Part shown: positions 8,536 through 19,164 of the stretch, one piece after another
How the letters are laid out: every line of letters starts with the position of its first letter
How positions within the stretch are numbered: the stretch's first letter is position 1
Notes under the pieces: model-generated
What the model was told of the DNA's origin: nothing
The model's database searches: none
What the model saw: the letters and a program-made list of their open reading frames with translations, nothing else
Source of the DNA: Zetaproteobacteria bacterium CG06_land_8_20_14_3_00_59_53
GTDB taxonomy: Bacteria; Pseudomonadota; Zetaproteobacteria; Mariprofundales; Mariprofundaceae
Assembly (NCBI GenBank): GCA_002779605.1
Contig: PEWE01000004.1
Location: 1 to 64,000, forward strand
DNA length: 64,000 bases
Direction: 5' to 3'
Translations under genes and position numbers: made by a program

Positions 8536-9213
8536 CTAGCCCCTTCCCCCGGCAGCCACGCCGCGTTTCTCCGGCCAGGCACATTCATCATAGATCGGAC
8601 ACAGATGACAGCGCGGGCTTCGCGCCGTGCACACGTAGCGGCCATGCAGCACCAGCCAGTGATGTGCATGACGCAGGAACTTTTTCGGGATGGCGGCCAG
8701 CAAGCCCTTCTCCACAGCCAGCGGGGTTTTGCCGGGGGCCAAGCCAGTGCGATTACCGACCCGGAAGATATGTGTATCCACAGCGATGGTCGGCTCACCG
8801 AACAGCACATTGAGCACCACATTGGCGGTTTTCCGGCCCACGCCGGGAAGTGCCTCCAGCGCCTCGCGCGAACGCGGCACCTCACCGCCATGCAGACGGA
8901 CCAGCATGTCGCAGGCAGCCATGATGTTTTTCGCCTTGCTGTTATACAGACCGATGGTCGCGATATATTGCTTTAAGCCCGCCTCACCCAGATCGAGAAT
9001 GGCCTGCGGGGTATTGGCCACCGGATAAAGTTTAGCAGTGGCCTTGTTCACCCCGACATCAGTGGCCTGCGCGGAGAGGATCACGGCACACAGCAGTTCG
9101 AACGGGGTGTTATATACAAGCTCGGTCACCGGCTCGGGATCGCCGGCCTGCAGCTTCTCGAATAGCCGCGTGACCCGCGCCCGCGGCATCGGTCTGCCTG
9201 CACTGCTCATCAT
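8536..9213 (-). CDS. nth: Endonuclease III
   Basis: HhH motif LPGVGRKTANVVLN, AVDTHIFRVGNR, C-terminal 4Fe-4S ligands C-x6-C-x2-C-x5-C. Confidence 0.95.
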   Translation of the reverse strand: MMSSAGRPMPRARVTRLFEKLQAGDPEPVTELVYNTPFELLCAVILSAQATDVGVNKATAKLYPVANTPQAILDLGEAGLKQYIATIGLYNSKAKNIMAACDMLVRLHGGEVPRSREALEALPGVGRKTANVVLNVLFGEPTIAVDTHIFRVGNRTGLAPGKTPLAVEKGLLAAIPKKFLRHAHHWLVLHGRYVCTARSPRCHLCPIYDECAWPEKRGVAAGGRG

Positions 9214-9230
9214 GGAAAACGGGGTGGTGC

Positions 9231-9791
9231 TTACTGATTGACTTCGTTGAGGGTCAGGGCGGCCTTGCGTTTAGCGATTTCGCCGGTGGCGGTGAACTCG
9301 TCTTCCATGATTTCCACGCTGCGCTCGGAGATGTTCACCACGCGACCATTATCGCGACCGATATAGGTTCCGGTCCGGACCACATAGCCCTTGCCTTCCG
9401 GATCCTCCACCATGGCAGCGCGCGAGCCGCCCATCTTCATGATGGCAACCAGCTTAAGTGCGCCAAGATCGAATCCTTCCAGTGGCTGGGCCTCATGATC
9501 GGGCGTACGGCTGCGATTGGCATGCATGCGCTCCTTGTTCTGCTGGTCCAGCACGGTCAGGTAGGACTCGAAGGGATCGCGCAGGCCTGCGATATCAATA
9601 TCGGGGGCTTTGACACGATGCACGCCGTTGTCCGGCAGGGTGGCCTCGTCCTGCATGGCTGCTGACGTATCGTCTTCAGCGGTGGCGGCAGCAACCACCG
9701 GATTGGCGGCTTGCTCAGCATCAGCCGCAAGACCGGTCGCCGGTGCCAGCCACAAGGTGAGGGCGAGCAGCATCATGCCTGTGCGTTTCAT
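9231..9791 (-). CDS. PilP-like type IV pilus lipoprotein/periplasmic protein
   Basis: LRDPFESYL..., PLEGFDLGALKLVAIMKMGGSRAAMVEDPEGKGYVVRTGTYIGRDNGRVVNI is the PilP C-terminal pattern; start assigned at MKRTGMMLLAL. Confidence 0.75.
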   Translation of the reverse strand: MKRTGMMLLALTLWLAPATGLAADAEQAANPVVAAATAEDDTSAAMQDEATLPDNGVHRVKAPDIDIAGLRDPFESYLTVLDQQNKERMHANRSRTPDHEAQPLEGFDLGALKLVAIMKMGGSRAAMVEDPEGKGYVVRTGTYIGRDNGRVVNISERSVEIMEDEFTATGEIAKRKAALTLNEVNQ

Positions 9792-9937
9792 CGCTTCCAC
9801 TCCCTGTTTCATGTTCAACCTCCAGGCGCTCTTGCGGGCGGACTTCTCAACACAGTCCTCCGCATGCAGCACCATGCTGGAACGGAACCATGCCGGCGTC
9901 AAATCCGGCAATACGCTCAGGATTTCTGCAACAGGAT

Positions 9938-10756
9938 TCAAAAGCGGACAAACCCGCCGACAAAGGGGCCGGAAACGGTTGTGTTAAGCAGCACACCGGC
10001 GCGGTCCAGCTTCAGATCGATCAGGCGATAACCGGCATACAGCCCCGCGGTCGGCAGCGGAGAGAACTCGAACTGCACCTCGCTATCGAGGAAATGGTTG
10101 CCTGCATAGCCAAGATACCCGGCACGCCCGGTAAGACCGACAAAATCGGAAACCGCCACCCGACCACGCGCACCCAGTGTCGGAATCGCTACGGTCGTGG
10201 ACTTGCTTTGCGATAGTCCTGTGATCCTGTCCTGCAGACTACTGGTAGCTTGCACCATCTTCACCGCCGCCTCCACACCGATCTGCAGGCGACTGGGTAG
10301 ATCGTCCATGTTCAACAGATAATAGGTCAGCGAGACGTCATACACATCGGCCTTCAGGCTGGCATGCACGCTGTTGCCTGCAGCATAGGTCTGTCCATTG
10401 TACTGCACATTGGAAGCCAGCACTCCGTCGCCGCTGAAGTCCAGGGGGAAGTAATTGAGTGCGGCGCGCACATCGCCCAGCTTCAGGGCAGCCTCGATAG
10501 TCACGCCATTGCTGGTTTTTAACTTCAGCGTGGAATCGACATCGATCAGACTGGCAGGAACAGCACCGGCGCTTACACCAAAACTACCCTTCGCATCCAG
10601 CGTCATATATCCGGTCTTCAGCATCACCGTCTCGTCGGCATGCGCCTTGACGGAAACCAGCAGATGCACCAGTACGACAATCACAATCACCACACCGCGC
10701 CAGATCGATGTGCTGGTGTCTTCATCTACCGGGTGGTTCCGCCATACCAGTGTCAT
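9938..10756 (-). CDS. Putative outer membrane beta-barrel protein
   Basis: Hydrophobic N-terminal segment, alternating beta-strand pattern, C-terminal ...GPFVGGFVRF; start uncertain (assigned at MTLVWRNH). Confidence 0.6.
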   Translation of the reverse strand: MTLVWRNHPVDEDTSTSIWRGVVIVIVVLVHLLVSVKAHADETVMLKTGYMTLDAKGSFGVSAGAVPASLIDVDSTLKLKTSNGVTIEAALKLGDVRAALNYFPLDFSGDGVLASNVQYNGQTYAAGNSVHASLKADVYDVSLTYYLLNMDDLPSRLQIGVEAAVKMVQATSSLQDRITGLSQSKSTTVAIPTLGARGRVAVSDFVGLTGRAGYLGYAGNHFLDSEVQFEFSPLPTAGLYAGYRLIDLKLDRAGVLLNTTVSGPFVGGFVRF

Positions 10757-10913
10757 GTCTGCCTCCTTCAGCGGGATGCCGCGTGATGGACGAAACATGC
10801 GCCAGCCCCCACTGTCCTGCCGTGACTGCTGTCACACCCTGCAATTAGCCGGTCGATGCGTTAGCGTTCCGCCGGCAGCGCGCTGCAATCCGACCCCTGC
10901 GGAGTTGATCCCC

Positions 10914-11939
10914 ATGAATATCCTCGGCATCGAAACATCCTGCGATGAAACAGCTGCAGCCATCTGGTCCTCCGGCCGGACCGGTGGCCGCCTGCTTGCC
11001 GAGCGCGTCGCCTCGCAGATCGCCACACATGCGCGTTACGGCGGCGTGGTTCCAGAGGTCGCCTCGCGCGAGCATCTTGCCGTGCTACCCGGACTGGTCA
11101 GTGATGTGATGCAACAATCAGGGCTCGGCTGGCATGAGCTGGACAGCATTGCCGTGACCGCGGGCCCCGGCCTGATGGGTGCACTGCTGGTCGGCACGGC
11201 ATGGGCGCGTGCCGCAGGCGCTGTGCACGACATCCCCGTCCTCCCCATCCACCATATGGAAGGACATCTGCTGGCCCCGGGGCTGGATCATGAACTTCCC
11301 CCGTTCCCCTTTGTGACCCTGCTGGTATCCGGCGGGCATACCCTGCTGGTGCGCGTGGACGGCATCGGGCAGTACACCCAGCTCGGCCAGACCATCGACG
11401 ATGCCGCCGGCGAGTGTTTCGATAAGTCCGCCCGCCTGCTGGGTCTGCCCTATCCCGGCGGTCCGGAGATATCGAAGCTGGCCGTAAACGGTGATGCACA
11501 ACGTTTCCCGCTGCCCCGCCCGATGCTGAATCGCGACAATCTGGATTTCAGTTTCTCCGGACTGAAGACAGCGGTGATGTATGCCGTGAAAGACATCGAC
11601 ATGACGGATGCACAGGCGCGCGCCGATATGGCTGCCGGTGTCGAGGCGGCCATCTGCGAGGTACTGGTGAAGAAAAGCCTGCGTGCCTGCTCGCAGGCCG
11701 GAAGCGCGCACCTGCTGATTGCCGGTGGCGTGGCCGCCAACCGCACCCTGCGCCGCATGCTCGATGCGCAGGCCCCGACGCACGGTGTAGGCGTGCACCT
11801 GCCAAGACCGGAACACTGCACCGACAACGCGGCGATGATCGCCTACGCCGCCGCCTGCCGCCTGCAGCACGGACTCGAATTTCCGGAGAACTGGGATGCC
11901 CGCCCCCGCTGGCCGCTACAGAAACCTGGAAAAAGCTGA
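10914..11939 (+). CDS. tsaD: tRNA N6-adenosine threonylcarbamoyltransferase
   Basis: MNILGIETSCDETAAAIW, HHMEGHLLAP, LLVSGGHTLLV; start refined from the long ORF. Confidence 0.97.
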   Translation: MNILGIETSCDETAAAIWSSGRTGGRLLAERVASQIATHARYGGVVPEVASREHLAVLPGLVSDVMQQSGLGWHELDSIAVTAGPGLMGALLVGTAWARAAGAVHDIPVLPIHHMEGHLLAPGLDHELPPFPFVTLLVSGGHTLLVRVDGIGQYTQLGQTIDDAAGECFDKSARLLGLPYPGGPEISKLAVNGDAQRFPLPRPMLNRDNLDFSFSGLKTAVMYAVKDIDMTDAQARADMAAGVEAAICEVLVKKSLRACSQAGSAHLLIAGGVAANRTLRRMLDAQAPTHGVGVHLPRPEHCTDNAAMIAYAAACRLQHGLEFPENWDARPRWPLQKPGKS

Positions 11940-11949
11940 GAAAAAACCC

Positions 11950-12741
11950 TCAGGAAAGGTTGCGGCGGTTGAATATCCAGACGGAAACGGCCAGTAGCAG
12001 GGCTATCTCGATACTTCCGTAGGCGGCAACAGCCAGCACCCTATCTGCACCGAAGCTGACGATATCCCCCGCCCCGTTGCGCAGGTTCACCGCCTCGAGA
12101 TTAGGCAGCAGGTAATAAACCGCATCACCCGCCCAACGCAGCACAGCATGTTCCGCCTGCGCGGAAAACTGATGAATGGTGCTGGTGAACCGCCCTGCGA
12201 TATCCATACAAAAGCTCAACAGGATGGCGAGGAACAGACTGGAGGCTTGCGCGAAGACCAGCGAGAAGACCAGCACGATCCATATCTCGAACAGGGTGGC
12301 AAGCAGGGCTTGGGCCAACGACAGCCAGTGGATATCACCAAATACGGCGACCATCGCGGCAAGCATCATGACCATCAGGACCATCAGGCCACCCAGCACC
12401 GCGGCCAGACCGAGGAACTTTCCGAGGATATACCAGCCACGTGACGGCAAGCGGGTGAGCAGCACGTAAAGCGTCCTCTCGGCATGCTCCTGTTGCAGCG
12501 ATTGCACGGCGATTACTATGGCCATCAGGTTGCCGATGATGGAGAGCGCCCCCAGCCCGAGATCGAGCAGCAGCAACTCGGTACGCCCCATGGTTACCGC
12601 AGCGATGGCCAGCGAGGCCAGCAACAGCAACACGACAAACACCAGCACGCCGTAGAGCAGGCGATTGCGCAGCGCATCGAGAAAGGACATGCGGGCAATC
12701 TCCAGCGCCCCATTCATGCCAGCCGCCATGCCAACCATCAT
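11950..12741 (-). CDS. ABC-2 type transporter permease
   Basis: Multiple TM segments; 4-bp overlap with upstream ABC ATPase. Confidence 0.8.
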   Translation of the reverse strand: MMVGMAAGMNGALEIARMSFLDALRNRLLYGVLVFVVLLLLASLAIAAVTMGRTELLLLDLGLGALSIIGNLMAIVIAVQSLQQEHAERTLYVLLTRLPSRGWYILGKFLGLAAVLGGLMVLMVMMLAAMVAVFGDIHWLSLAQALLATLFEIWIVLVFSLVFAQASSLFLAILLSFCMDIAGRFTSTIHQFSAQAEHAVLRWAGDAVYYLLPNLEAVNLRNGAGDIVSFGADRVLAVAAYGSIEIALLLAVSVWIFNRRNLS

Positions 12742-13661
12742 GACTGCTCACCCTTCTTCAATAGCTTCACAAAGGCCTGTTCCAGCGTCTGCCGGTCCTG
12801 TTCGAGGCTCAGCAACCGGCACTCGCCGCACTTGCGCAAGGTATCCAGCAACCGGTCCCGCTCCGCCTCACCATCGAGTAACAGCCGGCTGCGTCCGTGA
12901 CCGAGATCGACAAACCTTCCCGCCGGCAGGCGCGAGATATCACCCTCCACCACCACGGCCCAGCTGTTGCCGCGCTTGAGCAGGTCGGCGATCTCGCCCT
13001 GATGCACGACCCTGCCCTGATCCAGCACCACCACCGCATCGCACATCGCCTCCGCATCACCGAGGATATGCGAGGAAAACAGCAGGGTCGCACCGGCGGC
13101 ATGCACCTCGTGCAACACCTGCCGCACACGTTCGCGACCCAGCGGGTCCAGACCGGAGAGCGGCTCGTCGAGCAGCACGAATTCCGGCTTATGCAACAGG
13201 GCCTGCGCAAGACCGACACGCTGCACCTGCCCCTTGGAACAGACGGACAGACGTTGATCCAGCACCGTGCTGAAGCCCAGCCGTTCGGCCCAATCGTATA
13301 TGCGCGCCGGAATATCGCTTGCCCGCAGACCGGAGAGCCTGCCCAGCCCGGTCAGCAATTCCCTCGGGGTCAGGTTGCGATAGAAATGGGGTTGCTCGGG
13401 CATGAATCCGAACTGCCGGGCCGGCAGTCCGCTACGCACGGGTTCGCCCGCGAATTCCACCCTGCCGGCATCGGCATGGATCAGGCCGCAAAGGATACGG
13501 AAGGTGCTGGTCTTGCCGGCACCGTTGGGGCCGAGGTAGGCGGTGGCCGAACCACGTGCGACTGAAAAAGAAACATCGTCGAGCACCTGTTTTCTTCCCT
13601 GGATCACATGTCCGGTCGGCACGCTCAGACTCAGCCCTTCGATCGTAAGAAGTCCGTTCAC
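12738..13661 (-). CDS. ABC transporter ATP-binding protein
   Basis: Walker A GPNGAGKTST, signature-like CSKGQVQRVGLAQALLHKPEFVLLDEPLSGLDP. Confidence 0.92.
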   Translation of the reverse strand: MNGLLTIEGLSLSVPTGHVIQGRKQVLDDVSFSVARGSATAYLGPNGAGKTSTFRILCGLIHADAGRVEFAGEPVRSGLPARQFGFMPEQPHFYRNLTPRELLTGLGRLSGLRASDIPARIYDWAERLGFSTVLDQRLSVCSKGQVQRVGLAQALLHKPEFVLLDEPLSGLDPLGRERVRQVLHEVHAAGATLLFSSHILGDAEAMCDAVVVLDQGRVVHQGEIADLLKRGNSWAVVVEGDISRLPAGRFVDLGHGRSRLLLDGEAERDRLLDTLRKCGECRLLSLEQDRQTLEQAFVKLLKKGEQS

Positions 13662-14557
13662 TCACCAGCCCCCTCGCGCGCAGGCGGCACAAACACACGG
13701 AAGCGCTTGCCGCTGACGCTGCTCACCGGCTCACCCTTGTCCGACATCACGATATGCCCTCCATCCGGCAATATCGCGGGGAGGGAAAGCCCTGCATCGC
13801 GCAACTGCTGTACATCTCTTGCATCATGAAAGCGCTGCGGCAATCCGGCAAGGCGCGTATCCAGCGTGCGCATTATCTGTTCGGTCAGGATGTCGGCACG
13901 CAAATGCTCCAACTGACTGCGGATATTGCTGTCCTGTTGCTCCTTTAAAAGCTGTTCGACAAAAAGCAGCGCGGTTTGCAGTTCGCCGGCACTGGCCTGC
14001 ATACGCAGCGCCAGGCTCATCACCAGCTGCGGTGCACCGTGAAGCCCGGCAGCCTGCGCCAATAAACGCCCGGATTCGGCTTTATCGTGATCGAACCAGT
14101 AGGCATTGAAACCGCGATAATAAGGCCAGCGCCAGTCTTGCGGGAAGGCCAGCATGGCTTTCTCAAGCAGGGGGCGACTGAGTAATGTGCTTCCCGTATT
14201 CCAGGGCAACACGGCACCGGCCATATAATATGCGTGTTCGGCTCGCGGATTGAGTTGAGCGATAGCCGCAAGCAATCCGCCCAGATAGCTGTAGTCGGCA
14301 TCGCGCACATGGGCGCCGAACCATGACAGGGTGCGTATCCAGAGGGTCTCGGCAAACAGATTGCGATAGCCAAGCGCCATGGCATCCAGCCACACCCCCT
14401 GCGGCAGATGCATCCGCGTCTCTTCCCCAGCAGCACGATTAGCCGTCAGATGCTTGTTCGCTGTTGTACTTGCGACCAGCAGAAGCAGCACAAGCAACGG
14501 CCCGAAAAGCCTAGAGACCGAGGTCAATGGCTTCTCCTTCGGCATGCCCATGGGCAA
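13658..14557 (-). CDS. Hypothetical protein with TPR-like helices, membrane anchored
   Basis: N-terminal TM, helical repeats; 4-bp overlap with ABC ATPase gene. Confidence 0.6.
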   Translation of the reverse strand: MPMGMPKEKPLTSVSRLFGPLLVLLLLVASTTANKHLTANRAAGEETRMHLPQGVWLDAMALGYRNLFAETLWIRTLSWFGAHVRDADYSYLGGLLAAIAQLNPRAEHAYYMAGAVLPWNTGSTLLSRPLLEKAMLAFPQDWRWPYYRGFNAYWFDHDKAESGRLLAQAAGLHGAPQLVMSLALRMQASAGELQTALLFVEQLLKEQQDSNIRSQLEHLRADILTEQIMRTLDTRLAGLPQRFHDARDVQQLRDAGLSLPAILPDGGHIVMSDKGEPVSSVSGKRFRVFVPPAREGAGE

Positions 14558-16103
14558 GATGTTCCTTCAAATAAGGCGAAAGCCTGTGTTCCGGATAAGC
14601 GGCCATGAACAACGCCGACCAGCGCCGCTCGGCATAGGTATCATCTTTCAGGTGCGCCAGCAGAATCAGATAGCGCAGCGACAGTGTGCCCTGATGCATC
14701 ATCCAGTAACGGTAAATGAAATTCTCGCTGGCAACAATTCTGGCAGGCTCATGCTCCCAGACCATGCGCCCGATATACCATTGCAGTGCCGCACGCGAGG
14801 ACCACGGATTATCCACAGCTGCTCCTACATCGCGAGCAAAGGCAGCATCGTCGATGGATAGGTTCGCAGCATCTTCCGCCCGCCATTCGCGGGTGACGAA
14901 CAGCTGCCAGTTCCATATCACGAAGAGTGCCGGAATCATCAGTATGAGCAGACGGGACAACGAGAAACGGGGGCTTGGGCCTGACGAGACATTTACAGGC
15001 ACGAAAAGCGCAGCTGAATAAAGCGCCAGCAGTACAACAAAATAGCCCTGCATCATGCTCACGCTGAACATGCCGTGCAGCAGCATCATCGCGCTACCGA
15101 TACCTGCCTGCACACGACCCTCACAAAGATCTGTGCTGCGCGAATGCAGCAGACCGATAACCCGCCATGCGACAAACCCGATAAGGCCGATAATTGCCGC
15201 CCCGCCGAGCACACCCCATTCCATGAGGAATTGCAGTATCAGGTTATGTGCATTGGCATGCCCTCCAATCATCACCGAGGCCACTGCTGCGTACTCAGGA
15301 TGGGAACTTAGCAATACAGGGATGGCTTCCGTGCCATAAGACATCAGATTGCCCGCGCCTATACCCAGCCATGGATGTTCGAGGAACAATCTCCAGCACA
15401 TCTCCCAGACAAAGAAACGCCCCTGCATGCCGACCGAGGCCATGCGCTCTGTGAGGGTGGCTTCCAACCCGGTTATTTCAGGATACATGTGCCAGTAATG
15501 ACTGATCGCACCTGCCAGCAGCAGCACGCCGACCATTCTCAGGGCTGCACCAAGCCGGCTCGTCGATATCCACAGCAACATCGCAGCTCCGACCAATAGC
15601 ACCAGTGCGCTACCCCTGCTACTAGTGGCCAGCAGACCGGCGCAGGGCAGAAGGGATGCCAGCCACCACGGCCATGCCTTTGTCTCGCTCATCGCCCTCG
15701 CCCACAAAGGCATGCAGACCAGCACCAGAAACAGGCCCTGCATGTTCTGCTGGATATGCATGCCCGCAAAGGCTACCGGGAATGCCTGCCAGATGGGGAA
15801 TACCTCGAATCCGGAAAACAGCGGCAGATGGAACTGTTGCAGGACGGCGAACAGCACCGCGATGTTGCCGGTGATACCCAGCAGCAAGCTCCAGCTGTGA
15901 CTGCCGAGCAGCCTTCCGGCAGTCGAACCGCTCATCCGGTAAACGAGCCATGCTGAACAGACATACAGTGCCATCTGGAAGGTCCGCCACGGATTGCGCA
16001 AATCCCCGCCGGCTAACTGCACAGCTATCGGCAGTAGCAACAGCAGCAGAAACAACCATGCAAGTGGGGCAGAGTTCTGTGCGGCTCGGTCAGCCGAGCC
16101 CAT
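14511..16103 (-). CDS. O-antigen ligase / PglL-like membrane protein (Wzy_C family)
   Basis: Many TM segments; Wzy_C-like loop WLGIGAGNLMSYG...GGHANAHNLILQFLMEWGVLGG; long C-terminal helical domain. Confidence 0.8.
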   Translation of the reverse strand: MGSADRAAQNSAPLAWLFLLLLLLPIAVQLAGGDLRNPWRTFQMALYVCSAWLVYRMSGSTAGRLLGSHSWSLLLGITGNIAVLFAVLQQFHLPLFSGFEVFPIWQAFPVAFAGMHIQQNMQGLFLVLVCMPLWARAMSETKAWPWWLASLLPCAGLLATSSRGSALVLLVGAAMLLWISTSRLGAALRMVGVLLLAGAISHYWHMYPEITGLEATLTERMASVGMQGRFFVWEMCWRLFLEHPWLGIGAGNLMSYGTEAIPVLLSSHPEYAAVASVMIGGHANAHNLILQFLMEWGVLGGAAIIGLIGFVAWRVIGLLHSRSTDLCEGRVQAGIGSAMMLLHGMFSVSMMQGYFVVLLALYSAALFVPVNVSSGPSPRFSLSRLLILMIPALFVIWNWQLFVTREWRAEDAANLSIDDAAFARDVGAAVDNPWSSRAALQWYIGRMVWEHEPARIVASENFIYRYWMMHQGTLSLRYLILLAHLKDDTYAERRWSALFMAAYPEHRLSPYLKEHLAHGHAEGEAIDLGL

Positions 16104-16243
16104 CCATGCCGCAGCGGCAAGCCCTACAGCGATAGCAAGCAGATGGATGGCAGAAAAATTGTCGATGATATTGGGCCAGAGAAGCGGCGAAAAAAAGAAA
16201 GCAGCCCAGAGAAGAAGTGTGACTCGCTGGACGATATGGCTGT

Positions 16244-16639
16244 TTATGGAAGCATCCCCACCGCAGTCTGATAGCTGATCGATTTGATTGCACCGGGATG
16301 GGTTCCCTCGATCAACAAGGAGCCGTCATCTGCCAGCGTACCGGTCAGCGTCACGCCCTTGGAGATGTGCAAATCCAGACCCGTACCCAGCGCATAAACA
16401 GTATGCCCGGTCACCGGCCCGAAGGCTTTGTATGCCTGATTCTCGGCGAAATAACCTTCCTCGATTGAAACGGCATTGCGCACATCACTGACCACCGAGT
16501 CTTCAAACGCCTTCTGGCGATATTGATAGGCGGCGGGAATGGCGATGGAGGCCAGAATGCCGATGATTGCCACCACGATCATCAATTCGATGAGCGTGAA
16601 GCCTCTTGCCGCATTCATATCAGCATGTTTGTGCTTCAT
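16244..16639 (-). CDS. Type IV prepilin (second, downstream)
   Basis: Prepilin cleavage motif G-FTLIELMIVVAIIGILASIAIP; start assigned at MKHKHAD. Confidence 0.9.
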   Translation of the reverse strand: MKHKHADMNAARGFTLIELMIVVAIIGILASIAIPAAYQYRQKAFEDSVVSDVRNAVSIEEGYFAENQAYKAFGPVTGHTVYALGTGLDLHISKGVTLTGTLADDGSLLIEGTHPGAIKSISYQTAVGMLP

Positions 16640-16665
16640 GGCATTGGATCCCTGAGACAAAAATA

Positions 16666-16692
16666 AAGGGGCCCGGCAAAGCCGGGCCCCTT
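16666..16692 (-). terminator. Rho-independent terminator between the two pilin genes
   Basis: 12-bp perfect stem AAGGGGCCCGGC-AAA-GCCGGGCCCCTT, followed on the minus strand by TATTTTTG. Confidence 0.8.
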
Positions 16693-16702
16693 GCTAAGGA
16701 CT

Positions 16703-17131
<429 letters not shown>

Positions 17132-17309
17132 GGTACTTCTCCTTATGTCCTTCCCCGTAGGTTAAGTTCTCGCTCAGGGCAATATGGTGCACGATAGGGT
17201 GGGGGTAAATCAAGCGCTGTGCGCCAAATCACACCCCCCCCCTATTTTGACTGAGCGGATTACAAACGATTGTTGCAGCCATGTCACTCCCCAAAAGTCG
17301 GGATTGAAT

Positions 17310-18830
17310 TCACCACGCAGCACCCCCCTCGCCGCGATATTGCAGAGCCTCGGCCACATGCGCAGACGCCAGTGTATTCTCTCCGGCCAGATCGGCGATG
17401 CTTCGCGCCACCTTCAGAATGCGGTGATAGCTGCGCGCCGACAGCGAAAACCGCTGCATCGCCGTATCCAGCAACTTCGCCCCCGCGGCATCGGGATGCG
17501 CGAAGCGCTCGATCTGCTGCTGGCTCATGCGGGCATTCACCCGTCCTTCGCCGAGCCTTGCGTACTGCCGCTGCCGGGCGGCAAGCACGCGCTGCGCCAC
17601 TATCGCCGATGATTCGCCGGCCTGCATGCGAACCAGCTCACCTTTATCCACCGGCGGAACATGCACATGCAGGTCGAAGCGATCCAGCAATGGGCCTGAA
17701 ATGCGTTGCCGATAGCGATTGATCTGCGAAGGCGAACAACTGCATGCGCGGGTGGGATGGCCGAGATAGCCGCAGGGGCAAGGGTTCATCGCCGCCAGCA
17801 ACTGGAAACGCGCCGGAAACTCGAGGGTGTCGGCGGCACGCGCGATGCATACCTTGCCGTCCTCCAGCGGCTGGCGCAGCACCTCCAGTACCTGCCGCTT
17901 GAATTCGGGAAGCTCATCGAGAAAAAGAATGCCGTAATCCGCTCTGGAGACCTCGCCTGGCCGCGGCGAGCTTCCCCCGCCGATCATCGCCACATCGGAG
18001 GCCGAATGATGCGGTGCCCGGAAGGGTGGCGCGGTGTCGCTCAGGCTGCGGCTTGCATCGCCGGACACGCTGAAGATGCGCGCCACCTCCAGTCGCTGCC
18101 CCATCGTCAGCGGCGGCAGGATGCCGGGCATGCGCTTGGCCAGCATGCTTTTGCCCACACCGGGAGGGCCGCTCATCAGCATGTGGTGTCCACCTGCGGC
18201 CGCGATCTCCAGCGCGCGCCTGGCCTGCAACTGGCCGCGTATATCGGCCAGATCGGGGGCTTCTTTGTGCGGTGCATTTGCTGTCGGCGTTGCCACATAC
18301 GGAGCAATCGGATCTCGCCCTGCCAGATGGCGCACAGCCTGCAACAAGCTGGCGGCAGGCAGCACATCGAGTCCGCTCACCATCGCCGCTTCCGACGCGT
18401 TACCCTCGGGAACGATCAGGCTCTTCATGCCCTGCTCGCGGGCGAACATGGCGAGGGGAAGCATGCCAGGCACCGGATTAAGACGACCATCCAACGCCAA
18501 TTCACCGAGCATGAAGGGAAAATCTGCGACCTCGTCCACCGCTGTGAACTGCTCACTGGCCAGCAGCAGACCCATGGCGACGGGCAGATCGAAATGGGAA
18601 CCGTCCTTGCGCCGGTCGGCCGGTGAAAGGTTCACCGTAATATGGCGCAGGGGGAATTCGAATCCGGAATTGAGCAAGGCGGCGCGCACGCGATCGCGTG
18701 CCTCGCGCACAGCAGCCTCGGGAAGGCCTACCATATTCCACGCCGGCAGGCCGCGTGACAGGTCCACCTCGACATCCACCGGCTCCGCCTGCAAGCCGCG
18801 CAATGCGGCACTCGGCAGCCTCGACAGCAT
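17310..18830 (-). CDS. comM: YifB/ComM family Mg-chelatase-like AAA ATPase
   Basis: GLPAWNMVGLPEAAVREARDRVRAALLNSGF, GPPGVGKSMLAKRMPGILPPL, FRAPHHSASDVAMIGGG. Confidence 0.95.
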   Translation of the reverse strand: MLSRLPSAALRGLQAEPVDVEVDLSRGLPAWNMVGLPEAAVREARDRVRAALLNSGFEFPLRHITVNLSPADRRKDGSHFDLPVAMGLLLASEQFTAVDEVADFPFMLGELALDGRLNPVPGMLPLAMFAREQGMKSLIVPEGNASEAAMVSGLDVLPAASLLQAVRHLAGRDPIAPYVATPTANAPHKEAPDLADIRGQLQARRALEIAAAGGHHMLMSGPPGVGKSMLAKRMPGILPPLTMGQRLEVARIFSVSGDASRSLSDTAPPFRAPHHSASDVAMIGGGSSPRPGEVSRADYGILFLDELPEFKRQVLEVLRQPLEDGKVCIARAADTLEFPARFQLLAAMNPCPCGYLGHPTRACSCSPSQINRYRQRISGPLLDRFDLHVHVPPVDKGELVRMQAGESSAIVAQRVLAARQRQYARLGEGRVNARMSQQQIERFAHPDAAGAKLLDTAMQRFSLSARSYHRILKVARSIADLAGENTLASAHVAEALQYRGEGGAAW

Positions 18831-18851
18831 CCCCCCTTGACCCCCTATGGC

Positions 18852-19100
18852 TTATTTCTTGATGCGGGCTTCCAGTTCTTCGATGCGGGCTTCAAGCTCC
18901 GCCATCTGCTCGCGCGTTTTGTTCAGCATGGCCTCGGCCACCTGCATGCGCTCGCCAGTCACCACATCCAGACCGGAAAATGCCCCTTCAAGAATCGATT
19001 TGATCTGTGCCTCTGCTTCCTGCTTGACGCTGCCGATCAGACGCAAGCCTCCCGCCACCTTTTCCGCCACATCGTCCAGTATTGCCTGATCCACTGCCAT
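18852..19100 (-). CDS. UbiK-like (YqiC/BMFP family) coiled-coil accessory factor
   Basis: 82 aa with C-terminal coiled coil REQMAELEARIEELEARIKK. Confidence 0.8.
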   Translation of the reverse strand: MAVDQAILDDVAEKVAGGLRLIGSVKQEAEAQIKSILEGAFSGLDVVTGERMQVAEAMLNKTREQMAELEARIEELEARIKK

Positions 19101-19164
19101 TCTCCACCTCCGCTTACCATCTCTGTGATTCTAGATGCCGCGAGACCGCCAGTCCATGCCGGGA

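Noticed and set aside
17160-17260. Possible sigma-54 promoter upstream of the major pilin (TTGGCGCACAGCGCTTGA on the minus strand)
   Set aside because: The spacing between the GG and GC elements does not fit the -24/-12 consensus.
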